Notes: a model not told the origin generated them from the letters alone. Positions 48,246 through 61,487 are shown, numbered from the stretch's first letter. The stretch: DNA of 64,000 nt from Echinometra lucunter (GCA_029962745.1 CM057167.1:25272642-25336641), one strand, 5' to 3'. A program made the numbers and translations.

Positions 48246-49500
48246 GCAAAATGTTTTCCTCGTAAACGTGACCAATCTGGGTGCGATCGGTTTAAAGGCT
48301 CCAAACTAGGGATAATTCCTATTTCAAATGAGAATATCCCGACTAAGACGCGGAACCCATAGGTCAAAGTGAGTAAAAACAATTCAGCCACCACCCCCGC
48401 TTTGCCATTAACCTTTTAAAATGCGTGATCCTCGCCAAAAGTGTGCATCATTAATTCGTTTTAGCTATAGCACTATAAGCAATAAGTGAAATGTTTTCTT
48501 CGTAAAAAGAGAGGAATCTGGATTCGATGCGTTTAAAGGCTCCAAAATAGGAGACGTTCCGTCAAAATAGGAAACGTTCCCTCAAAATATGGATGGTTGC
48601 AGTATTGATTATAGAAGGAACCGTAGTGTAAACCAGTTCAAGCTAATTAAGAATATTCCTAATCAGGCATGTCAGGCGACGATCCAAGTAAGGAAAATAT
48701 TCAGTCACCACCCCTGATCTGGCATCAAACCTTCGAAATGTGTGATCTTCGCCAGAAGTGTGAGCATTTGTTTAGCTATGGCACATTAAACATTGTGAAG
48801 GTCTCGGGTCATTCGGTCGGCTCTCCATTAGGGGCGTAGTTAAGGGGGGGGGGGGGAGATGGGGATGCATCACTCACATTTTGAGGTGGACTCATATATG
48901 CGTGTACAAAAAATGTACGAATGGGTTAATCACCCCCCCCCCCCCCCCCCCCCCGGTATGAGGACCTGCCTACGCTAATGCTCTCCACACAACGACGTCT
49001 GTAAACGGCGCCAAAGCACTCCACGGGTGAATGCATTGAAAAAGATTTTCTTAAAGTTTAAACATACATTCAGTGGTAGAAGCACAAGTTTTACTATCTA
49101 TGGTCGGAATAGAAGCAAAAGTAGAAGTAGGGTAATAGTGCCAATTGGTATTATTGTTTTACAGTTAGATAGAAAAACACTCTTAAGTTAACAAATATTT
49201 AGCAATCCATATTTATGGACATGATGAATGATTTACATAATTTTATATCTTATTTCTCTATTTTGACCAGGTTAGCTTCAAAACATTTCAAAAGCCTTTT
49301 CATTAATGCCACCACGCCTGATTTGTCAATTACCCTGTAAAAATGTGTGATCATCGCGTAGTTTATAATTATTGAATACTATAAGTCAGGGGTGTCGTTT
49401 CATTAATGTTAAAGGAGGCGCCAAAACACTCCACGGACAAATGGAGTAAAAAAAAAAAAAAAAAAAAATCGGTCTTGTAGCGTAGAACTCGATTAGTTTA
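48246..49500. repeat. degenerate tandem segments (about 240-300 bp units)
   Basis: Unit words AATGTTTTCCTCGTAAA, TTTAAAGGCTCCAAA, TCAGCCACCACCCC, ATGCGTGATCCTCGCCA and TTTAGCTATAGCAC recur in the same order at about 48250-48480 and 48490-48790, and in part at 49305-49380. A second shared block, GGCGCCAAAGCACTCCACGG, is at about 49009 and again near 49419. It encloses a G12/C20 pair at 48846-48954. Confidence 0.6.
48846..48954. mobile_element. poly-G/poly-C foldback
   Basis: A G run at about 48846-48857 followed by an ACTCACATTTTG word and a C20 run at about 48934-48953 in inverted relation. Compare the larger element at 5749-6105, which shares the G-run and CACTCACAT end. Confidence 0.45.
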
Positions 49501-49872
49501 AAGCTGATATGCTGACTCATATGTTAAAAGTATTACTGTAAGAGTTCAAGGAAAGGGGTGGATATTGAAGAATTCTTAACATGAATTTTGATAACTGATA
49601 GCAATTAGTCCGATCAGAACGCAGATATTTGTTTCTATACCAACTTTACAAAAGCAAAGTAACAGTAATAGAAAAAAATAAGAAACAATGAAATAAAAAT
49701 GATGATACGACAGCAATACACAAATACTATAAACATAAAGAATCCAAGGTCAGTAGTTTTACCCATTTACGTGTAAACCAATCCCCTGACAAAAAAAAAA
49801 ATCCAGCTGGAAAATAACCCCTCAAAGACTTTAGCCGGCATTCTAGGGATTAAGGGTAAAGGGGCTTTTACA
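49501..49872. other. non-coding, no gene seen
   Basis: A-rich, with A runs at about 49448-49467 and 49789. Nothing recognised. Confidence 0.45.
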
Positions 49873-51066
49873 CCTTCACGGTTCACAACACGGATCATCC
49901 CGGATCGTCCTTCCGGGGTTATCCTTGTTAAGTCCGGCATCACCGTGTATACACCGGGTGCTCATCCGGCGTCATCCTTGGTGCACCGGCATATCCGGGA
50001 GAAAAATTGAGCTTGCCCAATTTTTCATCCCGGAGTACACGGATGAAAAAACATCCGTATTCATCCTGGTAGGCACCGTGTACCTCCGTGTAGCCACCGA
50101 ATACATCCGAGGGTCTCCGTGTAGACACCGGTAGGTCCGTATTGATACCGTTGTCATCCGGGCTCGAAATTCGTCTTTGTTTTCCTACACGAACGAACAA
50201 TTTTTTATGTGACAACCATACATGGATGTATCAAATGTAAAAACAGCAGACCCCTCCTTTTCCGTTCTCGATTTTTTGGCCTTTTTTTTTCAATTTCCGG
50301 CTGTTGCGGGAAGACAAGGGCTACTGCAACTACCAGTTTTACTTTCACGGTTCTAGCAAGCAGGAGCACTGGATACTGGTGGGATTTATGGGCTGCTGCC
50401 CCATACATTTTTTTTTCACGACCAAGTTTTTTTTTTCCCATTTATTGTTTGTATTTCTTCAACAATGTCTTGCATCGAATTTTATTTAATATCTACCCAA
50501 TTAGACCTTGTAGGATTTTTCTTCATTTTACTTCCCCTTCCCCCCTTTTTTAGCTTGTCAGCAGAAGTCGGACCGTTCCTGATTTTAATACCTTTTTTCA
50601 TATAGCGAAGCCTCCACCCCAGTATATTTTTGGCGCATTTTTAGATGGGTAAATTGAATCCAAAGACAAGTAGGCCTAATCGCTCAAGAAGCTTATAGCA
50701 AAGTAAATGACCGAATAGACTATTCCTTTGAACAATATTTAAAAAAAATATTAACATGGCCATATCATCCGTCAATACTCCGGGGATATCCCAGTAGAGA
50801 ACGTACACTTCCCTGAAAGGAGCGTGTAAGGGTCCAGTTACATCCGTGCTCCTCCTTGTAATCCGTGTTCGCTCCGGGGACTTCTCCGGCAAGGTCCGCG
50901 TTGCTGCCTTGTCTATCCGTGTAGACACCGTAATTGTCCGTACTTTTCCGTATAAATACCCAGTTGGGATCGTATTCACACCGGTATTGCGACAAAAATC
51001 GCGACGTTTCATCCCGGAACACCACAGATTCAGATCCGGGATGATCCGTGATGCGAACCGTGAAGG
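49873..51066. mobile_element. 1.2 kb foldback element with short-period internal repeats
   Basis: Inverted ends CTTCACGGTTCACAACACGG (49874) and, from the right, CTTCACGGTTCGCATCACGG (51065) match at 31 of 33 positions. Just inside both ends are arrays of CCG words about 10-14 bp apart, such as CCGTGTAGACACCG at about 50117 and about 50917. The centre is unrelated AT-rich sequence. Open frames across the arrays are repeat translations. No transposase seen and no clear target duplication. Confidence 0.7.
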
Positions 51067-51961
51067 AGTTTGAGGGAAATAAAGGATAACATAAGACCAC
51101 ACAATTAGGACATTAATCGAATAGTCGTACGTTTCCGTAAACGCCCTCATTCAAGCCGTGCGTGAGCGTACGTCGACGAGCTACCTCATCAGACCCTTTT
51201 ATGTCAACTGAGAGTATATTCGAACTCGTAATATTTTCTTATAGAAGTAATATTTGATGCTCATATTTTGAATATAATAGTATAGTGACATTGAGTCGCT
51301 CGCAAAGGGCAAAATGTATTTCGGTGACTGGAACAAGTCTGCGTTCATGTTTATTTTTTATTGTTACTCAACAGTGTCTTTGATTTGATAATCAGAGGAG
51401 AAGAGGAAAAATCATAACCTTATAATGATAACAGTATAGTATACTTCATACGGCTTCTATAAACAATCCATTTAGAGGTCGATGATAGACCCCCCCCCCC
51501 CCCTCTATATAGCACGAAGAATTATTGAAAATGACACCATCAGTATGATATTCTCGACCTGAAACTGCCACGCTTTTAGAGAATTCTAAAACTTCTACCC
51601 AGCTGTTGCCGGTCGATTAACGATTCCGTCAATATGTAATTGTTGCACTAAACAATCGTTCTTCTAGACCGTGTGTTTATTTAATGAATATCGTAATTCA
51701 TCATACTCATCGTTAGAAGGGGTTGGAGTGGAAAGTATGGTCTATTTGTGTTTGTAGAATGCATAAAAGAAGAGATTGATTGAAGAAAGAGGGGCTTTTA
51801 CGATAACCCGCCACATTTAAAGGCGAGTGCAATGAGCGTCTATATGGTGATGGACATTGGCGTAGCCAGGGTTATTCACGGGAGGGGGGGGGGGGCAAAC
51901 GTGAAGGATCGACTAAGCAAAGGAGCACAGAGACAGGGCTGTCGTTAGAACATTTTGAATG

Positions 51962-51992
<31 letters not shown>

Positions 51993-52600
51993 AGGGGGAG
52001 GGGGTGTAAGAACTAAATTTGCCGAAGTTATGCTGCATTCTAAGTCTATTAATCCCCCTACCACACATCACACAAGAAATCATTTTCAAACAATATCACA
52101 GCTGCAGATCTTTATTACTCTAATGGAATTTCTAGGGGCCGCGAAGCGTTTAGTATCCTTTTTTTGGGGGGGGGGGGGAGGATGGCGCTTCTTTCTGAAT
52201 TATGATCCACCCTGAATTTTAAATTTTGCGAGCGCGCGAAGCAAACTTAAAAAAATTGAATTTTGTATGCTGAGAAAAGGTTATTTGATGTATTGTCACT
52301 CCATTATCATGACTTTAGTAACGTACATTTTATCGGCACCTCCCGTTCTCATAGAGGGTATGATAGGAATAGGCCAATAGGTCACAGGCCGTTATCTCCT
52401 AAAAATTCATCTGTTTTAGTTCAACTTGCCGCTCGATACCTTGCAGTTGCTAACATTCTATGAGCACGATGAGTAGAAGAATGGTATAACAATAGAAAGA
52501 TGCACAACATGCAAAGCAATTTTCTTTCATAAGAATAATTATCATCAATACAACCGGCATTGGTAAAGATAATTTAAAATGCTAACGAGTGCTTCCATTT
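51067..52600. other. non-coding with homopolymers
   Basis: C14 at about 51491, G13 at about 51884, (TG)n at about 51962-51990 followed by G runs, G13 at about 52166. GGCGTAGCCAGGGTTATTCA next to the G13 run at 51858 looks like the end of a dispersed repeat. No gene seen. Confidence 0.45.
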
Positions 52601-53157
52601 CCCCCTTTTCTTTCATCTTCTTTCATTTCTTTTCCCTTTTGTTCAGGTGATGAACGAGGAGAGGGGGGGGGGGGGGGACATGGCCCCCTTGTGCCCCCTG
52701 TCTACGCCAGTGGTGGTGGATATTATTGCCATCACTTTCACCATTATCATCATCGTGATCATGATCACCTTTTTCTTTATCATCATTCATCATCATTTCA
52801 TGCATACGAGCACTGTCACCACCGTCATCACTGTCATTTTAACCGGACTATCGTCATTAAATTACATAAATCATCACTACAAACATCGTCATCGTCATCA
52901 TCATCATTATCCTCCTCCTCCTTCTCCTCCTCCTCATCCTCCTCCTCTTCCTCATCATCATCATCGTCGTCATTATCATGGCTACTGATCATTCTACAAT
53001 TGATCGTGATTTCAAGTACACCACCTCCACCACCACCATCACCATCCACCAGCATCATCATCATCGGTAGAAGAACTTCAGAAGATCCAACTTCATCGTT
53101 AATCGCTTTTGTATTTGTAATTTTATTTAATTTTCTATCCATCTATCAATCTATCTG

Positions 53158-53206
<49 letters not shown>

Positions 53207-53409
53207 ATTTCTATTTATATATACATCTGTTCATTTATTCATTCATTTGATAACTTTTCTTGTGGGACAGAAACACCGTTATCAGGAAAATGCTGCTTTT
53301 ACGCAAAACATTTTTTCATACACTTATACTAATAGTAATAATGATTATAATAACAACAACGACGAAAACAACAACAAAAACCATAATTATAATGATGATG
53401 ATGATGATG

Positions 53410-53496
<87 letters not shown>

Positions 53497-53720
53497 TTAA
53501 TAATAATAATAATATTAATAATAATAATAATAATAAATAATGTTAATAAATAATGATAATAAATTATAAAAATGATAATAATAATAATAACAACAATAAT
53601 AATAGAAAATAAAGACAATAATAACAACAATAATGATAAAAATAAAGACAATAATAACAACAATAATAATAAAAATAAAGACAATAATAACAACAATAAT
53701 AAAACCATCTGATGACCATC
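52600..53720. repeat. microsatellite cluster
   Basis: In order: G15 (about 52664), CAT/ATC-rich (about 52720-52900), CTC/CAT-rich (about 52905-53060), (TCTA)n (about 53128-53208), GATGAT then (AAT)n (about 53390-53545), and AAC/AAT/AAAGACAAT units (about 53560-53702). Long open frames here are simple-sequence artefacts. Confidence 0.9.
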
Positions 53721-54437
53721 ATCATATCCTCCGTGGTCATCATCAGTCTCATCATTATTGCCCTTAAAATAATCCTGTATTAAAGAGCTTCATGCACGAA
53801 ATGACAGTATTCATAACATCCAGAGGTATTATTCACAGAAAATGCAATAGATTGTGTTAACTGAATGGATTAAATGTAACCCATTTTGTATGTAAAATAT
53901 ATTCCCTTCGTATTTAGCAGCAGGTAAAGAAACGAATCAACCATTCTACCAAAAAGAAATATTTAGGATATAAAAAAGTGAATAAATGAAAGCCTTCTTG
54001 CCCTCGATTGGATTTAATGGAAAAAGAATGACGCACGGCAATCATATTTTCACATTATGCCCAGAAATAAAAACTACTTATCTAAAATTTCAACTCCTAC
54101 ATGTCCTATGCACTGCTTTTATTTTGTATTACATCGCAGGTCTAATAAGAATTCCAATCTCGAGGGATTAATTACCTCAGCATTTTAAATTCCAAATTTT
54201 CTTTACAGATTCTCTCGATTCCTTCAGGAATCCTACTTAATCATCATCATCATCCAATCTCTATCCATTATACATGTTATAGAGAAGTACATGTACGTCA
54301 AGTAGGCCTTCGGTTATTGCTTTCTGTTATATCCTCTGCGTTGGCTTCTTAAAGCCAAGAGATTTGAGTTAGCCTGTTAATGTATTCATCAGATGTCATT
54401 GCTTTAGTTCAAAATGGAAAGATATTTCAGCTTCTAA
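53721..54437. other. non-coding, no gene seen
   Basis: No recognisable exon or repeat apart from a short CATCAT run at about 54242. Confidence 0.45.
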
Positions 54438-54643
54438 GGCTGCGTTCAAGCGACCATTTTTCACCCTAGAATCACGGTTTTCAAAGACGTTTAGTTTAAA
54501 CCACGGTTGCGTTCAATCGATTTTTCGCAGGTCGTAAAAATAAACGTCTTTCAAAACGCAAACATGAAACGCTGAAAAAGGCGCGTTTTGAATCATGATT
54601 CTGCAGAACAACGGTCGCTAAAAAATCGATTGAACGCAACGGA
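54438..54643. mobile_element. 206-bp MITE with GCGTTCAA(T/G)CGA ends
   Basis: Left GGCTGCGTTCAAGCGACCAT; reverse complement of the right end GTTGCGTTCAATCGATTTTT. An internal copy GGTTGCGTTCAATCGATTTT is at about 54503. AAACGCAAAC/GCGTTTTGAATCATGATT words fill the interior. Non-coding. Confidence 0.55.
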
Positions 54644-56048
54644 GATCTCAATCATGATTCTATTGTTGCTTTCCACACCAAGTTTGAAGAAAGATAAAAC
54701 AAACAACATACAGAAAGCTAGAAAAGAAGATAGGAGAAAACAAAGAATAATATAAAAAGAGATTGAAAGATAAGGAGATAGAAGGAATAACATAGAATAA
54801 CAGGAAAAGACGAAAAAGAAGAAGATAGAAGAAAACAAAGAATAAGATAAGGAAAGATGGACAGAAGAAGATAGAAGGAAAAACAAAGAATATTATAAGA
54901 AAAGATTGAAAGTAGTTTCAACCCTTTTTCATCCATCAGATGGATCATGAACAAAATAATGTGAGGTGAAAAAGAATTCAGTTTGTTACCAAAAGTACCA
55001 CTGATTTGGTGGAGAGGCCCGAACGAATACACTAATCATGCTAATAATGTTTTCATTATCACCACTGCTGTCGAGTCTTTGGCGTTCCCAACACTAGCTC
55101 TTTTTTTTCGCCTGCTTAAACATATACTGCATGTACGTACATTATGAACACATCTTTACTGTTTCCGAAGGAATTAAATATGAATTTCAAATCAATTTCA
55201 AAATACCTAATTATTGCTATGATTCAAATTTAGATTTTCTATTTATAGACTGTATGCCATTTTCATTTTTCAAAGTATTAATGCACAATCAAAATTCATA
55301 TATATTATGACTAAAACACAAATTTATCATAACGAAGAAACCAATATGCAAAACGTTCCGGGAACAAAAACAAAAAAGTAATTATCAAATCAAAACAGAG
55401 ATCAGCATAGAAGTAGAACGTGTGGTGACACTGGACCCTGGCAGAGGTAAAAATTAATTTCCTGTAATATATAACTTAGTCAAAATATTTCTGTTACTCT
55501 ACATGCTGTAAGCATAAAATATCTTCAAAGGATTTTACGGAAATAGTTCTTCAATCTTACTGTTGAAACCATTGCTTTTCTACACTCGTATAATAGAATG
55601 AATGATCCATTCTTTCAAGATAATATTGTTTCCTTTACGTCATCTTGTGATATGAGTTCGTTAAAATATATTAGAATACCTGCACAGGATTATAACGAAA
55701 GACTCCAGAACTGTGTACAAATTACGTAATTCTTTCGCATCTCACACTTAGCAGTGTGTGAAGGAGCACAACACCAACAGAGCAATATTGCTTAAAAATC
55801 ATAAGGTTATTTAAAATATGAACCTACCAGCAGTTGTTTAAAAAGATCCTCATATGTTTTACATAAAATTATTTTTAAACAACAGTTGGTAGTTTTATAA
55901 TTTAAACAACCTAATGATTTATAAACAAATGTGCTAACAATCAACTTTACAAGTCGAGATTTTCTATGTGTCCTCAACAGTTTGAAACCTTTTCATTTCA
56001 CTTAAATTTTTTCCTTTCTTATTTTGTTTGCAAAATTCAGTTTCTTAC
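54644..56048. other. non-coding, no gene seen
   Basis: An AGAAGATAGAAGGA-like GA-rich stretch at about 54720-54890 gives long minus-strand frames of no interest. Inverted AAACAACAGTTGGTA-like words lie near 55830 and 55880. No exon found. Confidence 0.45.
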
Positions 56049-56240
56049 CTTGTTCCCCGATACGTTGAGCACCAGAATAATCAGTACGCTGAATGTAATA
56101 TCCAAGTTCGATGCAGCCTCCTGATCCTATACCTAATCAGCTGCATCTTGAATTCCTGGGGAAGAGCAGCCGCCACGCCGACACGTAGCGGGAAATAATA
56201 CATCAACCTTTGCGTTCCTGCAATGCCGAAATGACGAGAT
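56049..56240 (-). other. candidate 5' non-coding exon of the GalNAc-T gene
   Basis: A strong donor (ACAAG|GTAAGAAA at 56049/56048) ends a CpG-containing segment on the minus strand. It has stops in all frames and a 21-codon upstream open frame (56146-56081). Exon 1 of the GalNAc-T gene needs an upstream exon, and this is the best-looking candidate I see. The 5' edge is a guess. Confidence 0.35.
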
Positions 56241-56279
56241 GCCTTTAAACAGACGACCGGTGGCGTCGGCGTGAGAGAG

Positions 56280-56287
56280 TGACGTCA
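56280..56287. promoter_or_regulatory. CRE-like palindrome TGACGTCA
   Basis: A perfect TGACGTCA, the CREB/ATF consensus, lies about 40 bp upstream of the candidate non-coding exon in a CpG-rich patch. Such 8-mers occur by chance, so this is only suggestive. Confidence 0.3.
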
Positions 56288-58249
56288 TGTTTTCCTCTTA
56301 CCACACGCACCTGCAATCAAGAGCAGTATTTTCAATCAAGATTTTCAAGGGTGTTTTTAAGTTATGGATGATTTAATGATTTTTCATGGACAATGGTGTG
56401 GCACTGATGTAGCCATGGAGAGGGCCGGTTTCATGGCGAGGGAGGGGGGGGGGGGGGTTACCAGGGGGATGAAATGCGAAACAACACAACCACCAAAAGA
56501 GGACCCAGGGAGGGGTGTTGGAGGGGTAATATCGTCTTCTTTCAAGTTGCTCCTCCTCCTCTTTCTCTCTCTCCCCATCTCTCTCTATCTCTCTTTTGTT
56601 TTCTTTCTCTATCTCTCTTTCTCTTTTACCATTTTTTTTTTCAGCTGGGAGAGCCCCCATGCTTCGCTTATGTACGCCTACGTGCTCGAGGCCACAGTCG
56701 TGAGCCATACGAAACGAACTAAATCATTTAGCCTATGCTGATTTTAATGAAATACACGCTTTAATTTGTTGAAATATGAAAAAGTCTAAATAATTCTCTT
56801 CACCGTTTGAATAATGGCATTTTCTGACATGAACGTCAGCCCGTTACTATGAGTACTGCAGGTGCAACACTTAAACAGCTTCGCAAAAAAGCGAAAAAGT
56901 AGAAAAGGAAAATGAATGCAGGGAGTCAGGGAGACTAATAATTATGGAAGATTGGCATCCATAGACCCAAGCATGTACTATACTGTCTAGTATGTGCATC
57001 AGCATAGGTTGAATTCAATTATTTTACCTGACGAGATTTTAATTACCAAATGCACAACATGTTAATGTGTTTGCTAATAGCATGAAAGCGATGATCTACA
57101 ACGCCACGTGTTAAGCGGTCGATCAGTGTGATATCGACTATTATACGGTACTCCTTTTTTTTTCTGGAAAATCTCAATCCTTCAACTCGACTCTAATCCT
57201 CATATCTATCCCTTCTCTCTTTCTCTCTTTCTAGTATGCTTTCATTCTCTCTTTCTTTCTATTTCTTTCTTTCTTTCTTTCTTTATTTCTTTCTTTCTTT
57301 ATTTCTTTCTTTCTCTCTCTCTCTCTCTTTGTTTTTTCTTTCTCTCACGTTATCTCTCCTCATTCACTTTCTCTCTTAACTAAATTTTTATTTCTTTACT
57401 TTTCCATTTATTTTTATTTTTCCGTTGTACAATCTCATCTTTAAAAGATATTTTGAATAAATATTTTAAAAATTCTCTCTTCAGTTCTCTATTTTCTTTT
57501 ACCCCTCTTCCTATACGTATCTCCCTCCATCTCCATCTCTCTCTTTTTCAAGCGCTCTGTAGCCCCCCCCCCCCCCCCACCCTCTTCCTCTCTATCTCTC
57601 TGGGCCTGTTTATCCGTCTTGCTTTCCCCTTTTCTGCATATATTTCTGTCTTTCTCCCTCCCTCCTCCTCCTCCTCTTTCTCAGTGGAACTGTTTCAGTC
57701 CTTCCCTTTTTCTCCCCCCCCTCTTCATTTCTGTCTCTGTCTCTCTCTTCTCCCCTATCTAATTGTACCCCTATTACCTCTACCTCACCTACCTCTACCT
57801 ACTCCTGGTAGCAGGGGTATAGGTCCGCTGCCTCTTGTATTTCTTTCTATAAACGGTCGTGATTTGTGTTTTCAATCCCACACCATCTGGTGCTAGATCA
57901 ACACATCGCATAAAAACCTTCCACGTAGCAAGCCCGGACAAGAGATTCATATTTACCCTCCCAATATTACCAAGATATAGATTTTTTGAGTCTACGCACA
58001 ATTCTGCTATTTGCACAGGGTTGGGTAATACTCACTCCGCGATTAAGGGCGGCAAGCCAAGCCCGGATTTTCCATGCCCCTTTAAAAATCGAATCAATCA
58101 ATTTTTCATCACGTACTGTCTGTACTTTAGAATTGGCGTTGATTCAAGAGGTGGGCACCCTACTGTGAGCTCTGTAATTAGCTCCACACGTGTACCTACT
58201 TATACATGCAGTTCATATCCAGCATGGGGTGAAACGTGCATAAGTCCCC

Positions 58250-58292
<43 letters not shown>

Positions 58293-59740
58293 CAAGGCAC
58301 AGAAAAATAGCAATGTGAGATTCGTCTGTAGCCTCTAATCCCTAGGAGACATAATTATGGAGTTGTCTGAAGCACGCGGGAATGCAAAAATAAATACATG
58401 TACACCCCAACACACACATGACCCTCACCCACACACAGCCTAAATGGCTTAAATAGGGTTCCGCTGCGCCCACCCCTCGTTTACCCATTTCTGGATACGC
58501 CAAAGCTTTTCTCATCTTCTCGAATTGTGATTTTAATTTTGATCTTCCAATCTAAACATAATAGAAATCAAACTAATCACATAAATCAATTAAGTTGATT
58601 ACATTATTTCTTCACACACACTGCAAGATGAAAACATAACAAAAGGAAACTCTGTATAACATCAATTTCTATTTACGGATGATGCTGTTACACTTGACAA
58701 CGGGTTTAAGAATAAGCACGTCACTGACAACCTCGTCTTTGTAAGAAGCAATACACCTTTGTAGCTGCTACATACTCTGGTGTACCAGAGTAAATCCGTT
58801 TAGAGGAGGAGAGGGGGGGGGTGATAAAAATATTTTGCCAAAAATTTCTAGCGTGATTCTCACACGAGTACACACACACTCACCCACCCGCACTCACACC
58901 CCGCACATACTCTCCCATCCTATCTCTGGTTTTAATATCATTTCAATTATGAAATTTTACTACTACTACCAGACTATGATAGATTTGCCGAAAATTTCAA
59001 CAATTGATTGATTGAATATTATTGCTTCTTTGAAAAAAATGTCCTCGACTTTTTTTCAGGTGTCTCTTACTCGAAAAATGCGCTGACCTGACAAGCTAGT
59101 ATACGAAATAAAAGACTAATAATTTGGTGGACATACCCTATTGTGTCCCTACCCTTAAAAATGTTGGGGGACGTTTCGACCCCCCCCCCCCCCCTCCACT
59201 GACGTCCATGCTCCCATGTGAGGTAGAAAGTGGGCACGGCGCCGTCTCCAGTTCTCATTTACCCCCAGTCACACATACAAGATCAACACTAAACCGATTA
59301 TCGGATTATAGACCGAATAGCAAACGAATAGCCAGGACTCCTTCGATTTGGAGGCGATTTAACGGTAGTATGACTGAGGCATTACTTGAGGTGATGTCGT
59401 TAAGCGTCTTGGAACATTAATAAGCGCTTTTCGTCATTTAAAAATTGACACCAACGCTCTATTAATATCATCATCATCTTCGCAATTTGCCGTGAACAAA
59501 CCCTGCACAACTACTGCGTGAATGGTTAAACTTGCTGCCAGTCGTGTGTTTGAGATTGATTGTTTTTAGGGAAGTAGAGTATCAATATCCACCATAATCT
59601 CCCATGCCCATGGGGAGACTGCACGTCTATATTTACAATGATTTAACATTTGAATCCACAAGACCCAATTTCTTCTTCCTCTCTATCTCGAAATTTGTTT
59701 GGATTTCTTTCCATGATCCTCACATGGGTGCTTCCTTCTT
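56288..59740. other. non-coding with pyrimidine-rich simple repeats
   Basis: G14 (about 56443), TC-rich (about 56545-56640), (TTTC)n and (TC)n (about 57215-57345), C14 plus CT-rich (about 57563-57760), C12 followed by (TC)n (about 58248-58290), C16 (about 59180). Open frames are mostly translations of these tracts. No gene seen. Confidence 0.55.
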
Positions 59741-59744
59741 CAGA

Positions 59745-60290
59745 GTTTAATTTCCCCTCTGTGTATCGATACCCAGACCTGTCGCGTGCTCTAAATGTCT
59801 TAATTTCAACACCGAAATCAAAATTAATGATACCAAACTCATTGTTATGCGTATACAGGCGTAATTTTTTTAAAAAAAAAATATAGGGGCAGAGGCATCG
59901 GTCCCCCTATAAATAAACAAGAAAAACAAAAATGTGCTTGAATGTATTTCAGCCATCAGATTTTAATTTCCCCTTTTAAGTACATGTATGAATTCTGAGA
60001 AATGCCAAACGTCTTCAATTTACACCTTAAGTCAAAAGGATACCAAACTTATTATTTTTTTTGGAAACGGAACAGGGTGGTTCGGGGCGGAGGTATGTGC
60101 TTCACATAAATCAAGTATAAAGGGGTGACATGTGCTCAAATGATACTAATTTACCCTCTGTCCATCAACTCCTAGACCTGTCACGTGTTCCAAACGTCTT
60201 AATTCCATACTAGTATCTAGATCAGAATGCAATCAAACTCATTCCTATGCATGTATACACACAGCCACAGATAGGGCTTGGGGGGAGGGG
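59745..60290. repeat. degenerate tandem repeat, three units of about 190-215 bp
   Basis: Units start near 59745, 59961 and 60148 with TTTAATTTCCCCTCTGTGTA, TTTAATTTCCCCTTTTAAGT and ACTAATTTACCCTCTGTCCA. Each continues with AGACCTGTC(A/G)CGTG-like (unit 2 diverged) and AAA(C/T)GTCTTAATT, then ATACCAAACTCATT-like words. The last unit ends in a G-run. Confidence 0.6.
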
Positions 60291-60299
60291 GGGGGGGAG

Positions 60300-61375
60300 C
60301 ATGAGTGCCCCTCCCCCGTCATTACGTAAATACTTATCGGTGCTTTTTCCAACTGACTTTAAAGCAACAGTGAACTGACCCTTATTATGATGTATTTACA
60401 ACAGCGCCAACTTACGGCTACTCAAAACCAGAGACTCTTAGAAACATTACATCCTTTGTGGCTTCTCGTGAATTTCCTTAGTATGAATACAAATACATTT
60501 TAACATATGTTACTAAAAAAATAAAGCTCTCATATATTTCAGTTGTCAAGGCGTTTATATTGTCATGCGTGATTCGTACCATATGCATTTCTGTGCATAT
60601 GGTGAATAAAGGACGGGGTATGCGTGTCCCCCATAACTATACTAAATTTGAAAAGAATGTGCATGAATTTGTGCTGCCCCTTCCCTATACTTTTAAAAGA
60701 TTTTTAAAAGACTTTTAAAAGAATATTTCAGTAACGCTTCTGCAAAATGAGATTTTTTTTTTGGAGTGGGCTAAATATAACAATCTAAAATGAAATACTA
60801 TTTTCTTCTTATTTTTTATTTTTTTATTTCTTATTTTTTGGTTAGGCTTCATGTACTGTAAGCAATGACAGCTGACTTTCGGCGGCTGCTCAGACCTTGG
60901 CAATGTTAAGGGCATGCGTTATGAATCTGCTATATCATTGTATCAATAATTATACAGCAAATTCATCTTATGATAAGTTGAAATATCAGATCATTTGTTA
61001 ATGCACTGGGATTGAGTATTTACTCATGGATTACAGTGCATTGCGTGGTTCGGAGAACAGCCACAAAAGACGAAGCCTGGAAGAAACTGAATTAAAATAA
61101 TTTCATTAATCATAGCTTCTGCATAGATATTATTCATCTTTTGTATGGGATTTCCTGATTACGTGGATCAGACTCCTGGGTTTTTGCACTAATTATAGAG
61201 TTGACATTTCATCGTAATCATAAGAGGAATAATTAGCATTGCCTGTTTGTATTTCCTATACAACTAGCGGCACAACGCCAACCTCGGAGAAGTTCACAAT
61301 GGAAACAAACGTGGGAGTTAAGGGAAGACAAGTATATACAGTAAAGATATGAAATAATAATAGTCAGGGAGAGGG
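60300..61375. other. non-coding, no gene seen
   Basis: AT-rich. An inverted CCATATGCAT/ATGCATATGG-like pair near 60580-60605. No exon found. Confidence 0.45.
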
Positions 61376-61427
61376 GATATTAGAGATAGGGGGATGGGTA
61401 GAAAAAGGGATAGATGTACAGAGGGAG

Positions 61428-61487
<60 letters not shown>

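Noticed and set aside
52589..53332. 247-codon open frame
   Set aside because: It is the translation of CAT, CTC and TCTA microsatellites with no conserved content.
53247..53708. Poly-Asn, poly-Ile and similar open frames
   Set aside because: All are frames of the (AAT)n microsatellite.
57453..58338. 147- and 159-codon plus-strand open frames
   Set aside because: Composition follows CT-rich tracts and a C run; no splice support and no domain.
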